Source: Candidatus Sulfopaludibacter sp. SbA3
GTDB lineage: Bacteria; Pseudomonadota; Alphaproteobacteria; Caulobacterales; Hyphomonadaceae
Reading direction: 5' to 3'
Assembly (NCBI GenBank): GCA_945913285.1
Contig: CAMEDD010000029.1
Location: 1-35,267 of the forward strand
Length of the DNA stretch: 35,267 bases
The notes beneath the pieces were generated by a model. It saw only the letters and a program-made list of their open reading frames with translations. It made no database searches and was not told where the DNA came from. A program made the position numbers and the translations under genes. Position 1 is the stretch's first letter; each line of letters opens with the position of its first letter. This document shows, one piece after another, positions 1 to 7,653 of this stretch.

Positions 1-84
1 ATTATCCTCAGCGATGAAATCTTCCAGATGCGCCGGGAACAAACCGCCCTGATCGCGCGCAACACCTTCGACAAACCGCTTCAT
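1..84 (-). mobile_element. IS1182-type transposase, N-terminal fragment (runs off the window)
   Basis: Minus-strand reading from an ATG at 84-82 gives 28 codons without a stop, beginning MKRFVEGVARDQGGLFP and continuing to the window edge with LEDFIAEDN. This opening (M-K-R-F-hydrophobic-E-G, then a LxxxLEDhhxEDN block) is the characteristic start of IS1182-family DDE transposases, whose product catalyses cut-and-paste transposition of the element. A strong Shine-Dalgarno, GGGAGG, lies 5-10 nt upstream (91-97 on this strand). Only the first 28 residues are visible, so whether the catalytic domain is intact cannot be judged. The upstream end of the element should lie between about 100 and 250; I could not find its terminal inverted repeat because the other end is outside the window. 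The family call rests on a short stretch and is fairly, not fully, secure. Confidence 0.7.
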
Positions 85-279
85 CAAAACCTCCCGGGAC
101 CATGCCGGGGACCATGAACTGCTTCGACGTTTTTACACAGCCTCGGCCCTAAACCGCCGGTCGCTACGCAACGAGACTTTGGCCCGAAAATGCGCCGCTG
201 GGCCGGCCCGCGTCCGGCGGGTCAGCTGGACTACAACCGGGGACCACATTAGAATGTTTCTTTTCGTTCAAAGCCAATC
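85..279. other. Non-coding stretch holding the transposase leader and probable IS end
   Basis: No gene is visible here. The first part (85-150) is the transposase leader and includes a near tandem duplication of a GGGACCATG-like unit at about 97-117. After about 245 the base composition drops into AT-richer DNA that continues through the next two genes. The IS boundary probably lies inside this stretch, but no target duplication or inverted repeat can be demonstrated from one end. Confidence 0.4.
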
Positions 280-936
280 ATGACAATAAACGCTGAAGCT
301 CGTCACGCTGATGAAAAGCAGAACGATGGCATGGAACGCCTCGTTTTCTTTTCAGACGGGGTCTTTGCAATAGCAATCACCTTGTTGGCCATTGAGCTGC
401 ACCCACCCCATGACTGGGACGGGACGTTCAGCCAATTATGGAGTGCTGGCTGGAGAGAGTTCGCGGCCTACGCTTTGAGCTTTGCCCTGATCGGCATGTT
501 CTGGAACTCTCATCGACGCATCTTCATTCAGATCAGGTCCTATAGCCTGGGGGTATTTGCTCTCAATATTGTGCTACTTGGCGCGATTGCGCTGATGCCT
601 TTCGTGACGAACCTGCTTTACCGGGAGGGGCCGGCGGATGATGCTTTCCTGATCTACCTTGGCACGGTGGGCTTCGCCGGGCTGGTGCAAGGTCTGATGT
701 TCGCCTGGGCCATCTTCATTGTGTGAACCGTCGATACCTCGATCCACTGGGCGAGATGGGCGACATCCGTGCTTTCGGCTGCGGTCTTGCCGGCCATGAT
801 CTCGGCGTCCACACTTTCCCTCTACGGTGCCTTGGCAGGGGGAACGCATTCGCTCTGGCTGTCCGCAGTCCTCTTTGGAGCGGTGTTCCTCATCATCCTG
901 CTGACGGCCATCGCCGAGCGGCGCTACGCCCGTTAG
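280..936 (+). pseudogene. TMEM175/DUF1211-family potassium channel gene with an in-frame TGA stop
   Basis: The first 148 codons encode the start of a bacterial TMEM175 (DUF1211) potassium-channel protein: the signature FFSDGVFAIAITLL sits at residues 23-36 on the first membrane helix, followed by further hydrophobic segments. Codon 149 (724-726) is TGA. The same frame then continues without interruption for 68 more codons to a TAG at 934-936, adding two further hydrophobic stretches (WATSVLSAAVLPAMISASTL and LWLSAVLFGAVFLIILLTA) and ending ERRYAR. The full 217-residue reading has the normal size and membrane pattern of the family, so a single TGG-to-TGA change best explains the stop. Either the gene is a recent pseudogene, or a truncated protein of about four helices is made. 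No clear Shine-Dalgarno precedes the ATG. Its end overlaps the stop of the convergent lipoprotein gene. Confidence 0.75.
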
Positions 937-1349
937 AGTATCCTCCAAAGGTGCACCAACCCGCCTGCTTCTTTGATAGCGAAAAACCCATCACACTCTT
1001 GAACAGACTTGTCCTTGTGCACGGATTGCGGAAACTTCTCCGTCTCCAGCAGCGGACGTTTGACCGTGATTGCTGGTTTGCACTCTTTTGGCCAACTGAA
1101 TGCTTCGACACTCTCAATCGAAAAAGTTATGGCCTGAGCGTTCGTATCTAGATCGTGAAACTCATGAATTTCGGTGGCTTCGCTCGCAAGCCATTCAGGC
1201 AGCCAGCCCCTCTCAAACGCGCCCATAGATCTGGCGTGTTCAACATCGTCGAAAACAACGTACGGACACTCGGCAGATCCCGGGTAACATCGTGCACATG
1301 CCGTCAGGCCAAGCAAGAAAGCCGATACCCACACCCGTCTAAGTGCCAT
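933..1349 (-). CDS. Small lipoprotein of unknown function
   Basis: The 138-residue product starts with a lipoprotein signal: basic MALRRVW, a hydrophobic core, then LTAC with the lipidated cysteine at residue 18. The mature part has no membrane segment and contains four more cysteines (a CARC start, then AECPY, PKECKP and QECDGF), so disulphides in the periplasm are possible. I recognise no family. The start ATG (1349-1347) has a GGGAAA-like Shine-Dalgarno about 10 nt upstream. The stop TAA overlaps the TAG of the convergent TMEM175-like gene in the sequence TTAG. The gene is less GC-rich than the core genes downstream and lies beside an IS, which suggests accessory DNA. The signal peptide argues that the frame is real; the function is open. 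Confidence 0.6.
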   Translation of the reverse strand: MALRRVWVSAFLLGLTACARCYPGSAECPYVVFDDVEHARSMGAFERGWLPEWLASEATEIHEFHDLDTNAQAITFSIESVEAFSWPKECKPAITVKRPLLETEKFPQSVHKDKSVQECDGFFAIKEAGGLVHLWRIL

Positions 1350-1492
1350 CGTTCGAATTTCCCGATCTCAACCAGAAAATTTAACGTGGTCTTCCACACG
1401 TTGCGACCGTTGGAGCCCAGCATCTACACATTGCAGAACGACGTCGAAGTGTCCATTTCCAGCAAATTTCTGTAACTCCGGCTGCGCCCGGT

Positions 1493-2023
1493 TCAGCCCC
1501 GATGCCCATCCTCAAATCCAGCCAGGGTCCATTCGGCGAAGGTCGCGAGGTTGCCGCCAGTGAAGAGGAAGCCGGCGACGCCCGCGGCGCGGGCGGCTTT
1601 GATGTCGGCGTCCTTGTCTCCGATCAGGAAGCTCTGCTCGCGCTTCACCGGGAAATCCGCCATCGCGCGCAGGAGCATGCCGGGCTTCGGTTTGCGGTCA
1701 AAACTGTCGCGCCGGTAGCGAAGGTTTTCGCCTTCTTCGTGATAGGGGCAGTAGTAGATCCGGTCGATCTTCGCCCCGGCCTCGGCGAGGCGCGCTTCCA
1801 TCCAGGCATGGAGCGCGTGCATGGCCTCTTCGGTGTAATAATCTCGCGCGATTCCCGACTGGTTGGTGACAATGAAGACATACCAGCCGCGCGCGTTGAA
1901 GGCGGCGATGGCTTCGGCCGCGCCCTCAATGAATTCGAAATCCTCGATGCGGCTGACATAACCCTGGTCAACGTTGATCACGCCGTCGCGGTCAAGGAAG
2001 AGGGCGGGGCGGAGAGGCGTCAT
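1493..2023 (-). CDS. gmhB: D-glycero-D-manno-heptose 1,7-bisphosphate 7-phosphatase-like HAD-IIIA phosphatase
   Basis: The 176-residue protein is a HAD-superfamily phosphatase of the GmhB/HisB-N type, which removes the 7-phosphate of heptose bisphosphate in the cytoplasmic pathway to ADP-heptose for LPS. The catalytic motif I is LFLDRDGVIN with nucleophile D11 and acid/base D13; motif II is IVTNQSG (51-57), the conserved lysine lies in RKPKPGM (110-116) and motif III is LIGDKDAD (133-140). In the zinc loop of E. coli GmhB four ligands are expected. Here C92 and H95 (CPYH) remain, but the second Cys pair is replaced by S107 and D109, so zinc binding is probably lost. The start at 2023 is chosen because a strong GAGGAGG lies just upstream; a longer reading to 2167 has no such site. 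It follows the MFS gene on the same strand after 91 nt. A related nucleotide-sugar or histidinol phosphatase role is possible. Confidence 0.8.
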   Translation of the reverse strand: MTPLRPALFLDRDGVINVDQGYVSRIEDFEFIEGAAEAIAAFNARGWYVFIVTNQSGIARDYYTEEAMHALHAWMEARLAEAGAKIDRIYYCPYHEEGENLRYRRDSFDRKPKPGMLLRAMADFPVKREQSFLIGDKDADIKAARAAGVAGFLFTGGNLATFAEWTLAGFEDGHRG

Positions 2024-2114
2024 CGCCTCCTCTTGGCTCAAGCTGGTGCAGGCTGCAATCCTCGCCGCAAGGGTGAATGCGCCGCACCTGGAATTGCTGA
2101 ATGGAAAGGCGGGT

Positions 2115-3377
2115 TCACTGCCCCGGTGCCGGGACCGCGGCAACGGCTTCCCGGTTGGCGCGGACACCGGTCAGGAAGGGGATGATGGACAAGGCCGCAA
2201 TCCCGGCAGCGAGGGCGAAGGCAGCGCCCGCGAAATGAACCTGAGCGCCAGGCGCAGTATAGGCAGAGAAAGTCTGGGTCATCAGGACCGGGCTGAAGAT
2301 CAGGGTGAACGCCATGATCGAAGATTGGGCGCCCTGCAATTCGCCTTGCGCGTTCATCGGCGTAAGGTTGGATGTGATCGTGTTGATGGCGGGCATGACC
2401 ACACCGCCGACCGCCGAGACGAGGATCAGCGCGAAGGCCATCCAGGGGTGCACGGCAAAGGCAAAACCGGTCATGGCGATCACATGCACCCCGAGGCCCA
2501 GCAGGGCCGCCCGCATCGCGCCGAGACGGCGGATCAGCCAGCCCGCGAGGACCGCTTGAGAGAGGGCAGAACCGAGGCCGACCGCGCCGAGCGACAGTCC
2601 GATTTCCCACTCCGACCAGCCATAGCGCGAGGCGCCGTGATAATTCCATGTTGTCGGATAGACCGCGTGGGCAATCTGGAAAACGCCGATGGTTATGATG
2701 AACCAGGCGACGCGCGGCAGCTTGGAGAAATGCTTCACGGCGCCAAACGGATTGGCGCGCGCCAGGCTGAACGGCCGGCGGTTTTCCGGGCTGAGGCTTT
2801 CGGGGAGCACGAAGTAACCGAAGATGAAATTGAGGGCCGCAAACCCAGCGGCCACGAAGAAGGGCAGGCGTGTATCAATCTCGCCCAAAAGGCCGCCAAA
2901 GACGGGACCGAGGATGAAGCCGAAACCGAAGGAGGCGCCGAGCATGCCGAAGGCGCGGCCGCGATTTTCAGGGGCTGTGACGTCCGCAACATAGGCATTC
3001 GCGACCGAGACCGTGGCGGCAAAGAAGCCGGCCAGGGCACGGCCAAGAAACAGGATACCGAGCGTCGGCGCGAGCCCCATGATCAGGAGGTCGATACCGA
3101 GCATCGCCATGGAAATCAGCAGGACCGGGCGGCGGCCATACTGGTCGGACAGGCCGCCAAGCAGCGGCATGGCGATGAAATTCGCGACAGCGTACACAAC
3201 GGCCAGCCAGCCATTCGACTTGATGGCGATCTCGATCGGCTGGTCCGTAAGCTCGGCGAGCAAGGCGGGCATGACCGGCATGACGATGCCGAAACAGAGC
3301 ATGTTCAGGGCGACCGCAATCACCACGAACATGAACGCACTCTTGCCTGGCGGGCGGGCTGGGGCGATGTCCGTCAT
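2115..3377 (-). CDS. TetA-like MFS multidrug/drug-proton antiporter
   Basis: This 420-residue inner-membrane protein belongs to the TetA/TCR branch of the major facilitator superfamily, proton-driven exporters of drugs or metabolites. It has about 12 hydrophobic segments and the family's loop 2-3 motif GGLSDQYGRRPVLL near residues 75-88. The first helix (FVVIAVALNMLCFGIVMPVMP) and the motif C-like run GFGFILGPVFGGLLGE also fit. The ATG at 3377 (MTDIAPARPPG) is preferred over an upstream TTG at 3413. A modest AAGGT Shine-Dalgarno lies 10 nt upstream. No regulator gene is adjacent, and the substrate cannot be read from the sequence. gmhB follows on the same strand. Confidence 0.85.
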   Translation of the reverse strand: MTDIAPARPPGKSAFMFVVIAVALNMLCFGIVMPVMPALLAELTDQPIEIAIKSNGWLAVVYAVANFIAMPLLGGLSDQYGRRPVLLISMAMLGIDLLIMGLAPTLGILFLGRALAGFFAATVSVANAYVADVTAPENRGRAFGMLGASFGFGFILGPVFGGLLGEIDTRLPFFVAAGFAALNFIFGYFVLPESLSPENRRPFSLARANPFGAVKHFSKLPRVAWFIITIGVFQIAHAVYPTTWNYHGASRYGWSEWEIGLSLGAVGLGSALSQAVLAGWLIRRLGAMRAALLGLGVHVIAMTGFAFAVHPWMAFALILVSAVGGVVMPAINTITSNLTPMNAQGELQGAQSSIMAFTLIFSPVLMTQTFSAYTAPGAQVHFAGAAFALAAGIAALSIIPFLTGVRANREAVAAVPAPGQ

Positions 3378-3497
3378 CTTTTGACCTTGAGTTGTAATGT
3401 GGTCCTGCGTCAACTGCGGCGTGCAATCTGCGGCGAGAACGGACCGCTTGTGAGCGGAGGCGGATCATGGGCAGGGCCGTGTAAGGACATGGTATGT

Positions 3498-3526
3498 ATT
3501 TATCACTAGCCGACATATTTCTACAA
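3498..3526 (-). promoter_or_regulatory. Candidate sigma70-type promoter for the MFS-gmhB unit
   Basis: An AT-rich island (about 3490-3545) sits in the otherwise GC-rich gap before the MFS gene. Read on the minus strand it offers TTGTAG (3526-3521), a 17 nt spacer and ATAAAT (3503-3498), giving a leader of roughly 115 nt before the ATG at 3377. The match is only moderate and the AT-richness alone makes chance hexamers likely. Confidence 0.3.
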
Positions 3527-3634
3527 ATGTAAAAATATATAACCAAGAGGGGCGCCGGAGAGCGGCGGGAAAGCTTGGGCCTTATAGCAAAGGACACAAT
3601 GTGGCTTGTGTAACTTTGCGACAAGGGTGCAAGC

Positions 3635-4255
3635 GTGAATCGCATGGCCGTTGATCTTCCCGTTACGCGCAATCCCGCAAGCCCGGAAACCGCGGCGGCG
3701 ATCCGCGCGGCTGCTCGCGGGGCGGTGCGCATGGGCGAGTCGCGGCTGGCGCAGCCGGAGGATGCGCCCGGGCTCTTTGCCCTGCTGTCTGACCCTGTGG
3801 TGTACGCGCCGATCTATTCGCTGCCGCGGCCGCTGACCGAGGCGAGCGTGGCGACGTTCATTGACCAGCATCTGGCGGAACGCGCGGCCGGTGAGGGGCT
3901 GCTGTTCGTACGCGAAGGCGAGGGCGGGCAGGTGATGGGCTATTCGGATGTGCAGGTCTGGCCGGACTGGGGCGCGGGCGAACTGGGCGGGGCGCTGCAT
4001 CCCTCACTGCACGGCAAGGGCGCGGGCGGGCGCGGGGCAGCGGCGAGCTTTGCCTGGATGTTCGAGGCGCTCGGGCTCGACCTTCTGTGCGAGACGGCGG
4101 CGCTGACGAATGTAGCGACGCAGCGCTTGCTGGACGGGCTGGGTTTCCGGCGGATGGGCGAGACGATCAGTACGCGGCCGGATGGGACGACGCGGGCGAG
4201 CCTCGTCTGGGAAATGACGGGGGCCGAGTGGGCGGCGCGGCATGGCTTTGGCTGA
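3635..4255 (+). CDS. RimJ/RimL-type GNAT N-acetyltransferase
   Basis: The 206-residue protein is a GCN5-related acetyltransferase of the RimJ/RimL-like group, which moves an acetyl group from acetyl-CoA to an amine (protein N-terminus, antibiotic or small molecule). The fold is visible as an N-terminal SRLAQPEDAPGLFALLSDP segment (about 34-52), an acetyl-CoA loop of the form LHGKGAGGRGA (about 127-137), and the C-terminal TNVATQRLLDGLGFRRMGE block (about 152-170), whose Asn and GLGF are typical. The GTG at 3635 is preferred over the ATG at 3644 because AAGGG (3623-3627) is then 7 nt away. It is transcribed away from the MFS gene and is followed by the CBU_0592-like gene. The substrate is unknown. 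Confidence 0.8.
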   Translation: MNRMAVDLPVTRNPASPETAAAIRAAARGAVRMGESRLAQPEDAPGLFALLSDPVVYAPIYSLPRPLTEASVATFIDQHLAERAAGEGLLFVREGEGGQVMGYSDVQVWPDWGAGELGGALHPSLHGKGAGGRGAAASFAWMFEALGLDLLCETAALTNVATQRLLDGLGFRRMGETISTRPDGTTRASLVWEMTGAEWAARHGFG

Positions 4256-4290
4256 TTGATCCGGCGCGCGCCCCGGGCTAGGGCGCGGGC
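4256..4290 (+). promoter_or_regulatory. Probable leaderless promoter of the CBU_0592-like gene
   Basis: TTGATC (4256-4261), a 17 nt spacer and TAGGGC (4279-4284) end 6 nt before the ATG at 4291, so transcription would start at or next to the start codon. No Shine-Dalgarno is present. The -35 box begins directly after the stop of the preceding acetyltransferase gene. The geometry is the same as at def and the EthD gene. Confidence 0.4.
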
Positions 4291-4551
4291 ATGACAGTCT
4301 CCATGATCCTGATTGAAGCGGCCGGCTGGACCGGCGCCCTGCTGATCCTCGGCGCCTATATCCTGCTCTCGGCTGGCAAGATGCAGGGCAACTCGCCCGC
4401 CTATCAATGGATGAACGTGATCGGCGCGGCGGGGTTCATCCTGAACAGCGGCTATAATGGCGCCATCCCGTCGATGGTACTTAACATCATCTGGGTCGGG
4501 ATCGGCGTGTTCGCTTTGTGGCGGATTTATAAAGGCGCCAAGGCGGTATAA
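4291..4551 (+). CDS. Small CBU_0592-like membrane protein
   Basis: The 86-residue product has three hydrophobic helices (about 8-27, 40-56 and 60-77), with the short motif SAGKMQGNSPAYQWMNVIGA between the first two. This pattern matches the small CBU_0592-like membrane proteins, which are widespread and of unknown function. No signal peptide is needed because the first helix can insert directly. There is no Shine-Dalgarno; a promoter-like pair ends 6 nt before the ATG. The kinase gene follows after 40 nt and has its own ribosome site, so the two may be co-transcribed. The family assignment comes from memory of the motif and is reasonably firm; the role is unknown. Confidence 0.75.
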   Translation: MTVSMILIEAAGWTGALLILGAYILLSAGKMQGNSPAYQWMNVIGAAGFILNSGYNGAIPSMVLNIIWVGIGVFALWRIYKGAKAV

Positions 4552-4591
4552 GGTCTCGCCGCAGGTCACGGCCTGCCGAAGGAGCGCCCTA

Positions 4592-5185
4592 ATGACCCCG
4601 CGATTCGATACATTTGAGCCGTTCGTGAAGGCCCTCGAGCTTCGCGCGCATGCGCTGGACCGGCCTTTCGTGGTCGCTCTGGACGGGCGTTGCGCCGCGG
4701 GCAAGACGATGCTGGCGGCGGCGCTGGCCCAGGTGACTGACGCCGCCGTGATCGAAGGGGATGATTTCTATACGGGCGGGGTCGGCCTGCGAACGGAGCC
4801 GCCGGCGGCGCTGGTCGGGGCGTGCATTGACTGGCGCCAACAGCGGATCGTGCTGGAGGCCTTGCGGGCGGGCCGGCAGGCTTCCTGGCATGCGTTTGAC
4901 TGGGAGGCCTTCGATGGCGAGCTGCGCGCGGAGCTGACGGTGAGGGCGCCGCGGCCCATCGTGATCCTTGAAGGCATATACTCGGCGCGGCCTGAGCTGG
5001 CGGACCTGATCGATCTTTCTGTGCTGGTGCGTGCGGACGAGAGTGTGCGCGGATCCCGGCTGCTGGCGCGCGAAGGTGTGATCGGACCCTGGGACCGGCA
5101 GTGGCATTTCGCGGAAGAATACTATTTCGAATTCATCCGGCCACCGATGAGCTTCCACATGGCCGCGAGCGATATGCCGCTTTAG
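4592..5185 (+). CDS. Uridine kinase-like P-loop kinase
   Basis: The 197-residue protein has a Walker A loop GRCAAGKT at residues 32-39 in the context VVALDGRCAAGKTMLAAALA, then VIEGDDFY (the acidic substrate-side motif of uridine kinase and phosphoribulokinase relatives), and VILEGIYSARPELADLIDLSVLV, which is the Walker B-like strand. This is the uridine kinase-like P-loop family, which phosphorylates nucleosides or similar small molecules with ATP in the cytoplasm. The ATG at 4592 is favoured by AAGGAG (4579-4584) 7 nt upstream; a longer reading from 4457 would overlap the preceding gene and lacks family similarity. The actual substrate is not evident. The C-terminus ends abruptly at SFHMAASDMPL. 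Confidence 0.7.
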   Translation: MTPRFDTFEPFVKALELRAHALDRPFVVALDGRCAAGKTMLAAALAQVTDAAVIEGDDFYTGGVGLRTEPPAALVGACIDWRQQRIVLEALRAGRQASWHAFDWEAFDGELRAELTVRAPRPIVILEGIYSARPELADLIDLSVLVRADESVRGSRLLAREGVIGPWDRQWHFAEEYYFEFIRPPMSFHMAASDMPL

Positions 5186-5377
5186 GATTTGCGGAATCCG
5201 CCGTTCGCTTCGGCAAAAGCCTGAGGCGGACGCGCGACTACGACGTCTATCACCTTGCGGCGCTGCTGGTGCGGCAGCGTCGATCGGTCTGACGGTTGTT
5301 TGAGCGGCGCAGGAAACACCTTAACAGACAGGAACTTGCCGGGTTAGACTGCACGCAAGGTGCGGAGGCGCGTGGCT

Positions 5378-5941
5378 ATGCTGACTTATCTTTTCTTCGG
5401 CGGCATTGTGCTGGTGCTGATTGGCGTGGTCCTGACCTACAATACGCTCGTGCAGAAATCGCAGATGGCGAACAATGGCTGGTCTGATATCGACGTCCAG
5501 CTGAAGCGCCGCGCGGGCCTTATCCCGCAGCTGGTCGCAGCGGTGCAGGGCTATGCCGCGCATGAGCGCGACCTGTTTGCCGACGTCACGGAAAAGCGCG
5601 CGAAGGCGATGGCGGCCGGGGATGATCCGGCGGGCCGGGCCGATGCGGAGAACGCGCTGTCGGCGCCCGTCGCGCGGTTGATGGCGGTGGCGGAAGCCTA
5701 TCCCGAGATGAAGGCGAGCGGGAATTTTGCGGACCTCCAGAAGGAACTGTCCGACACCGAAACCAAGATCGAGATGGCGCGGCGCTTTTATAATGGCGCT
5801 GTGCGCGAGTTGAATACGGTCGTGCAGACCTTTCCGGCGAACCTCTTTGCGGGCGTCTTCGGTTTCCGGGAACGGCAGTATTTCGAGATCGAGATCGCGG
5901 ACCGGGCCCCGCCTAAAGTCGACATGGGCAAGAAAAGCTGA
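5378..5941 (+). CDS. lemA: LemA family protein
   Basis: The 187-residue product is a LemA-family protein: a single N-terminal membrane helix (about 2-21, TYLFFGGIVLVLIGVVL) followed by a long helical domain outside or facing the periplasm. The family core NGWSDIDVQLKRRAGLIPQL (about 34-53), then AAVQGYAAHERDLFADVTEKRA, and the C-terminal YNGAVRELNT plus FPANLFAGVFGF are all present. LemA is often encoded with DUF2207 or TPM-domain proteins, as here, and its biochemical role is not settled. The ATG at 5378 is supported by GGAGG at 5364-5368. Its stop overlaps the start of the next gene (TGATG), so the two are translationally coupled. Confidence 0.92.
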   Translation: MLTYLFFGGIVLVLIGVVLTYNTLVQKSQMANNGWSDIDVQLKRRAGLIPQLVAAVQGYAAHERDLFADVTEKRAKAMAAGDDPAGRADAENALSAPVARLMAVAEAYPEMKASGNFADLQKELSDTETKIEMARRFYNGAVRELNTVVQTFPANLFAGVFGFRERQYFEIEIADRAPPKVDMGKKS

Positions 5942-7650
5942 TGCTGCGCGCGCTCCTCGCGGCCATCACCGCTTGCCTGTTCGCGCTTTCGGCGGCGGCA
6001 GAAGAGAAGGTCAACGCGTTCGATGTGATGATCGCGGTGCAGGCCGACGGTGACATCATCGTCACCGAGACCATTGAAGTGACGGCTGAAGGCAATGCGA
6101 TCCGGCGCGGCATTTTTCGTGACCTGCCGCGCTACTATGCCGACGGCCTCGTCGAAGGCGACAAGCTGCCATACCGGTATGATGTGCGGCGTGTGGAGCG
6201 TGACGGGCGCCGCGAGCCTTATGGTACGGAGTCCGATGGCAATGCCTTCCGTATACGGATCGGAGCTGAGGACGTGTTCCTCGACTATGGTGTCCACACC
6301 TACGAGATCGAATACGAGGTGAAGAACCAGATCCGCTATTTCGAGGATTATGACGAGCTCTACTGGAACGTCACCGGCAATTACTGGCTGCTGCCGATCG
6401 AGACTGCCTCTGTCCGGATCACCTTGCCGGATGGGGCGCGCCGGACGAACAAGTCCGGTTATACCGGCGCGCTTGGGGCGGAAGGGAGCGACTATGTGTT
6501 CCGCGAGACGAGCGGCGAGACCATGTTCGAGACGACGCGCCCGCTGAGCCTGCAGGAAGGCTTCACGGTATCGCTGGGCCTCGAAAAGGGTGCGATCGCG
6601 CCGCCCTCGATGGGCGATCAGAGCATGCTATGGTGGTTCCGGCACGGCGCGCTCGCGGTCCTGCTCGCAAGTTTCCTGGGGGTTCTGGGCTTCCTGCTGG
6701 CCAGTTTCCAGAAGCGCGGGCAGGACCCGCCCATGCCGCCGGTTTTTGCCCGCTACGAACCGCCGGCCACATACTCGCCCGCCGCCGCGCACCACATCTA
6801 TTATCGCGGGTTCAGGGGCCATACGGCGCTCCTGTCCACCTTGATGAACATGGGTGTGAAGGGGCTTGTCGACATTGATGCCTCTGACCGGAATGCGACC
6901 GTCCTTACACGAAAGAGCGCAGACACGGCCCTGCTGACCCGCGAAGACGCCGCGCTGCAGAGGGCGCTGTTTGCCGGAAGCTCATCATTGAAACTGGGCG
7001 AGGCCGAGAACGCCGAATTCACATCGGCTTACCAGGCGTTCCAGCAGGCGGTGTCGAAGGCTTATGGCAAGGACTATTTCCGCTGGAATCTCGGCTACAC
7101 GCTGGCGGCGGGTATCGCGACCCTCATCGCTGTCGCCTTTGCCATTTTCCAGGCGGTCAACTGGACCGGCTGGCATACGCTGGTGCTGCTGGCCTTCGCC
7201 GGGATCAATGTCCTGTTTATGTACCTGATGCCGGCGCCGACGCCGAAGGGCCAGGCTGTGCGAGCAGAAATTGCAGGCTTCCGCCTGTATCTCGAGACCG
7301 CCGAAAAGCTGCAGATGAACGCGGTCGAACCCGGCAGTGGCGCCCCGCCGCCGATGAGTCTTGCGCGGTATGAGGCATTCCTGCCCTATGCGATGGCGCT
7401 GGATGTTGAAAAGCCCTGGACGAAGTTCTTCGAGCGCCAGCTTCCAGACGTGGCAGCGAACTATAGCCCGTCCTGGGGCCATTTCGGCGATCGCTCGTTC
7501 CGCAATGTGGGCGGGATGAATGACGCGTTCGAGTCCAGCATGAACACGGGTGTCGCCAGCTCCCTGCCGCAAAGTTCAAGTTCGTCTGGCGGCGGCGGAG
7601 GCGGGTTCTCCGGCGGCGGCGGCGGCGGGGGCGGCGGCGGCGGCTGGTAG
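5941..7650 (+). CDS. DUF2207 domain membrane protein with glycine-rich tail
   Basis: The 569-residue protein begins with a cleavable signal (MLRALLAAITACLFALSAAA), then an extracytoplasmic DUF2207 domain recognisable from VQADGDIIVTETIEVTAEG and IRRGIFRDLPRYY (about 30-65) and YWNVTGNYW. Membrane helices lie near 233-255, 385-405 and 414-430, with a cytoplasmic segment between the first and second. The tail is low complexity: a serine run and then two glycine runs, ending in GGW, as in many TPM/DUF2207 proteins. The function of the family is unknown; its regular pairing with LemA suggests a shared envelope process. It is co-transcribed with lemA and its stop is 3 nt from that of the convergent crotonase gene. 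Confidence 0.88.
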   Translation: MLRALLAAITACLFALSAAAEEKVNAFDVMIAVQADGDIIVTETIEVTAEGNAIRRGIFRDLPRYYADGLVEGDKLPYRYDVRRVERDGRREPYGTESDGNAFRIRIGAEDVFLDYGVHTYEIEYEVKNQIRYFEDYDELYWNVTGNYWLLPIETASVRITLPDGARRTNKSGYTGALGAEGSDYVFRETSGETMFETTRPLSLQEGFTVSLGLEKGAIAPPSMGDQSMLWWFRHGALAVLLASFLGVLGFLLASFQKRGQDPPMPPVFARYEPPATYSPAAAHHIYYRGFRGHTALLSTLMNMGVKGLVDIDASDRNATVLTRKSADTALLTREDAALQRALFAGSSSLKLGEAENAEFTSAYQAFQQAVSKAYGKDYFRWNLGYTLAAGIATLIAVAFAIFQAVNWTGWHTLVLLAFAGINVLFMYLMPAPTPKGQAVRAEIAGFRLYLETAEKLQMNAVEPGSGAPPPMSLARYEAFLPYAMALDVEKPWTKFFERQLPDVAANYSPSWGHFGDRSFRNVGGMNDAFESSMNTGVASSLPQSSSSSGGGGGGFSGGGGGGGGGGGW

Positions 7651-7653
7651 CTG

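Noticed and set aside
1502..2185. 227-codon plus-strand frame over gmhB
   Set aside because: Complement of gmhB, with no family motif or ribosome site; typical antisense frame in GC-rich DNA.
1974..3509. 511-codon plus-strand frame over the MFS gene
   Set aside because: Rich in Arg, Gly, Asp, Glu and His with no hydrophobic core, an artefact opposite a membrane protein gene.
7590..7647. GGC/GGA triplet run as a DNA repeat or CRISPR
   Set aside because: Coding for the glycine-rich C-terminus of the DUF2207 protein, a normal feature of that family.
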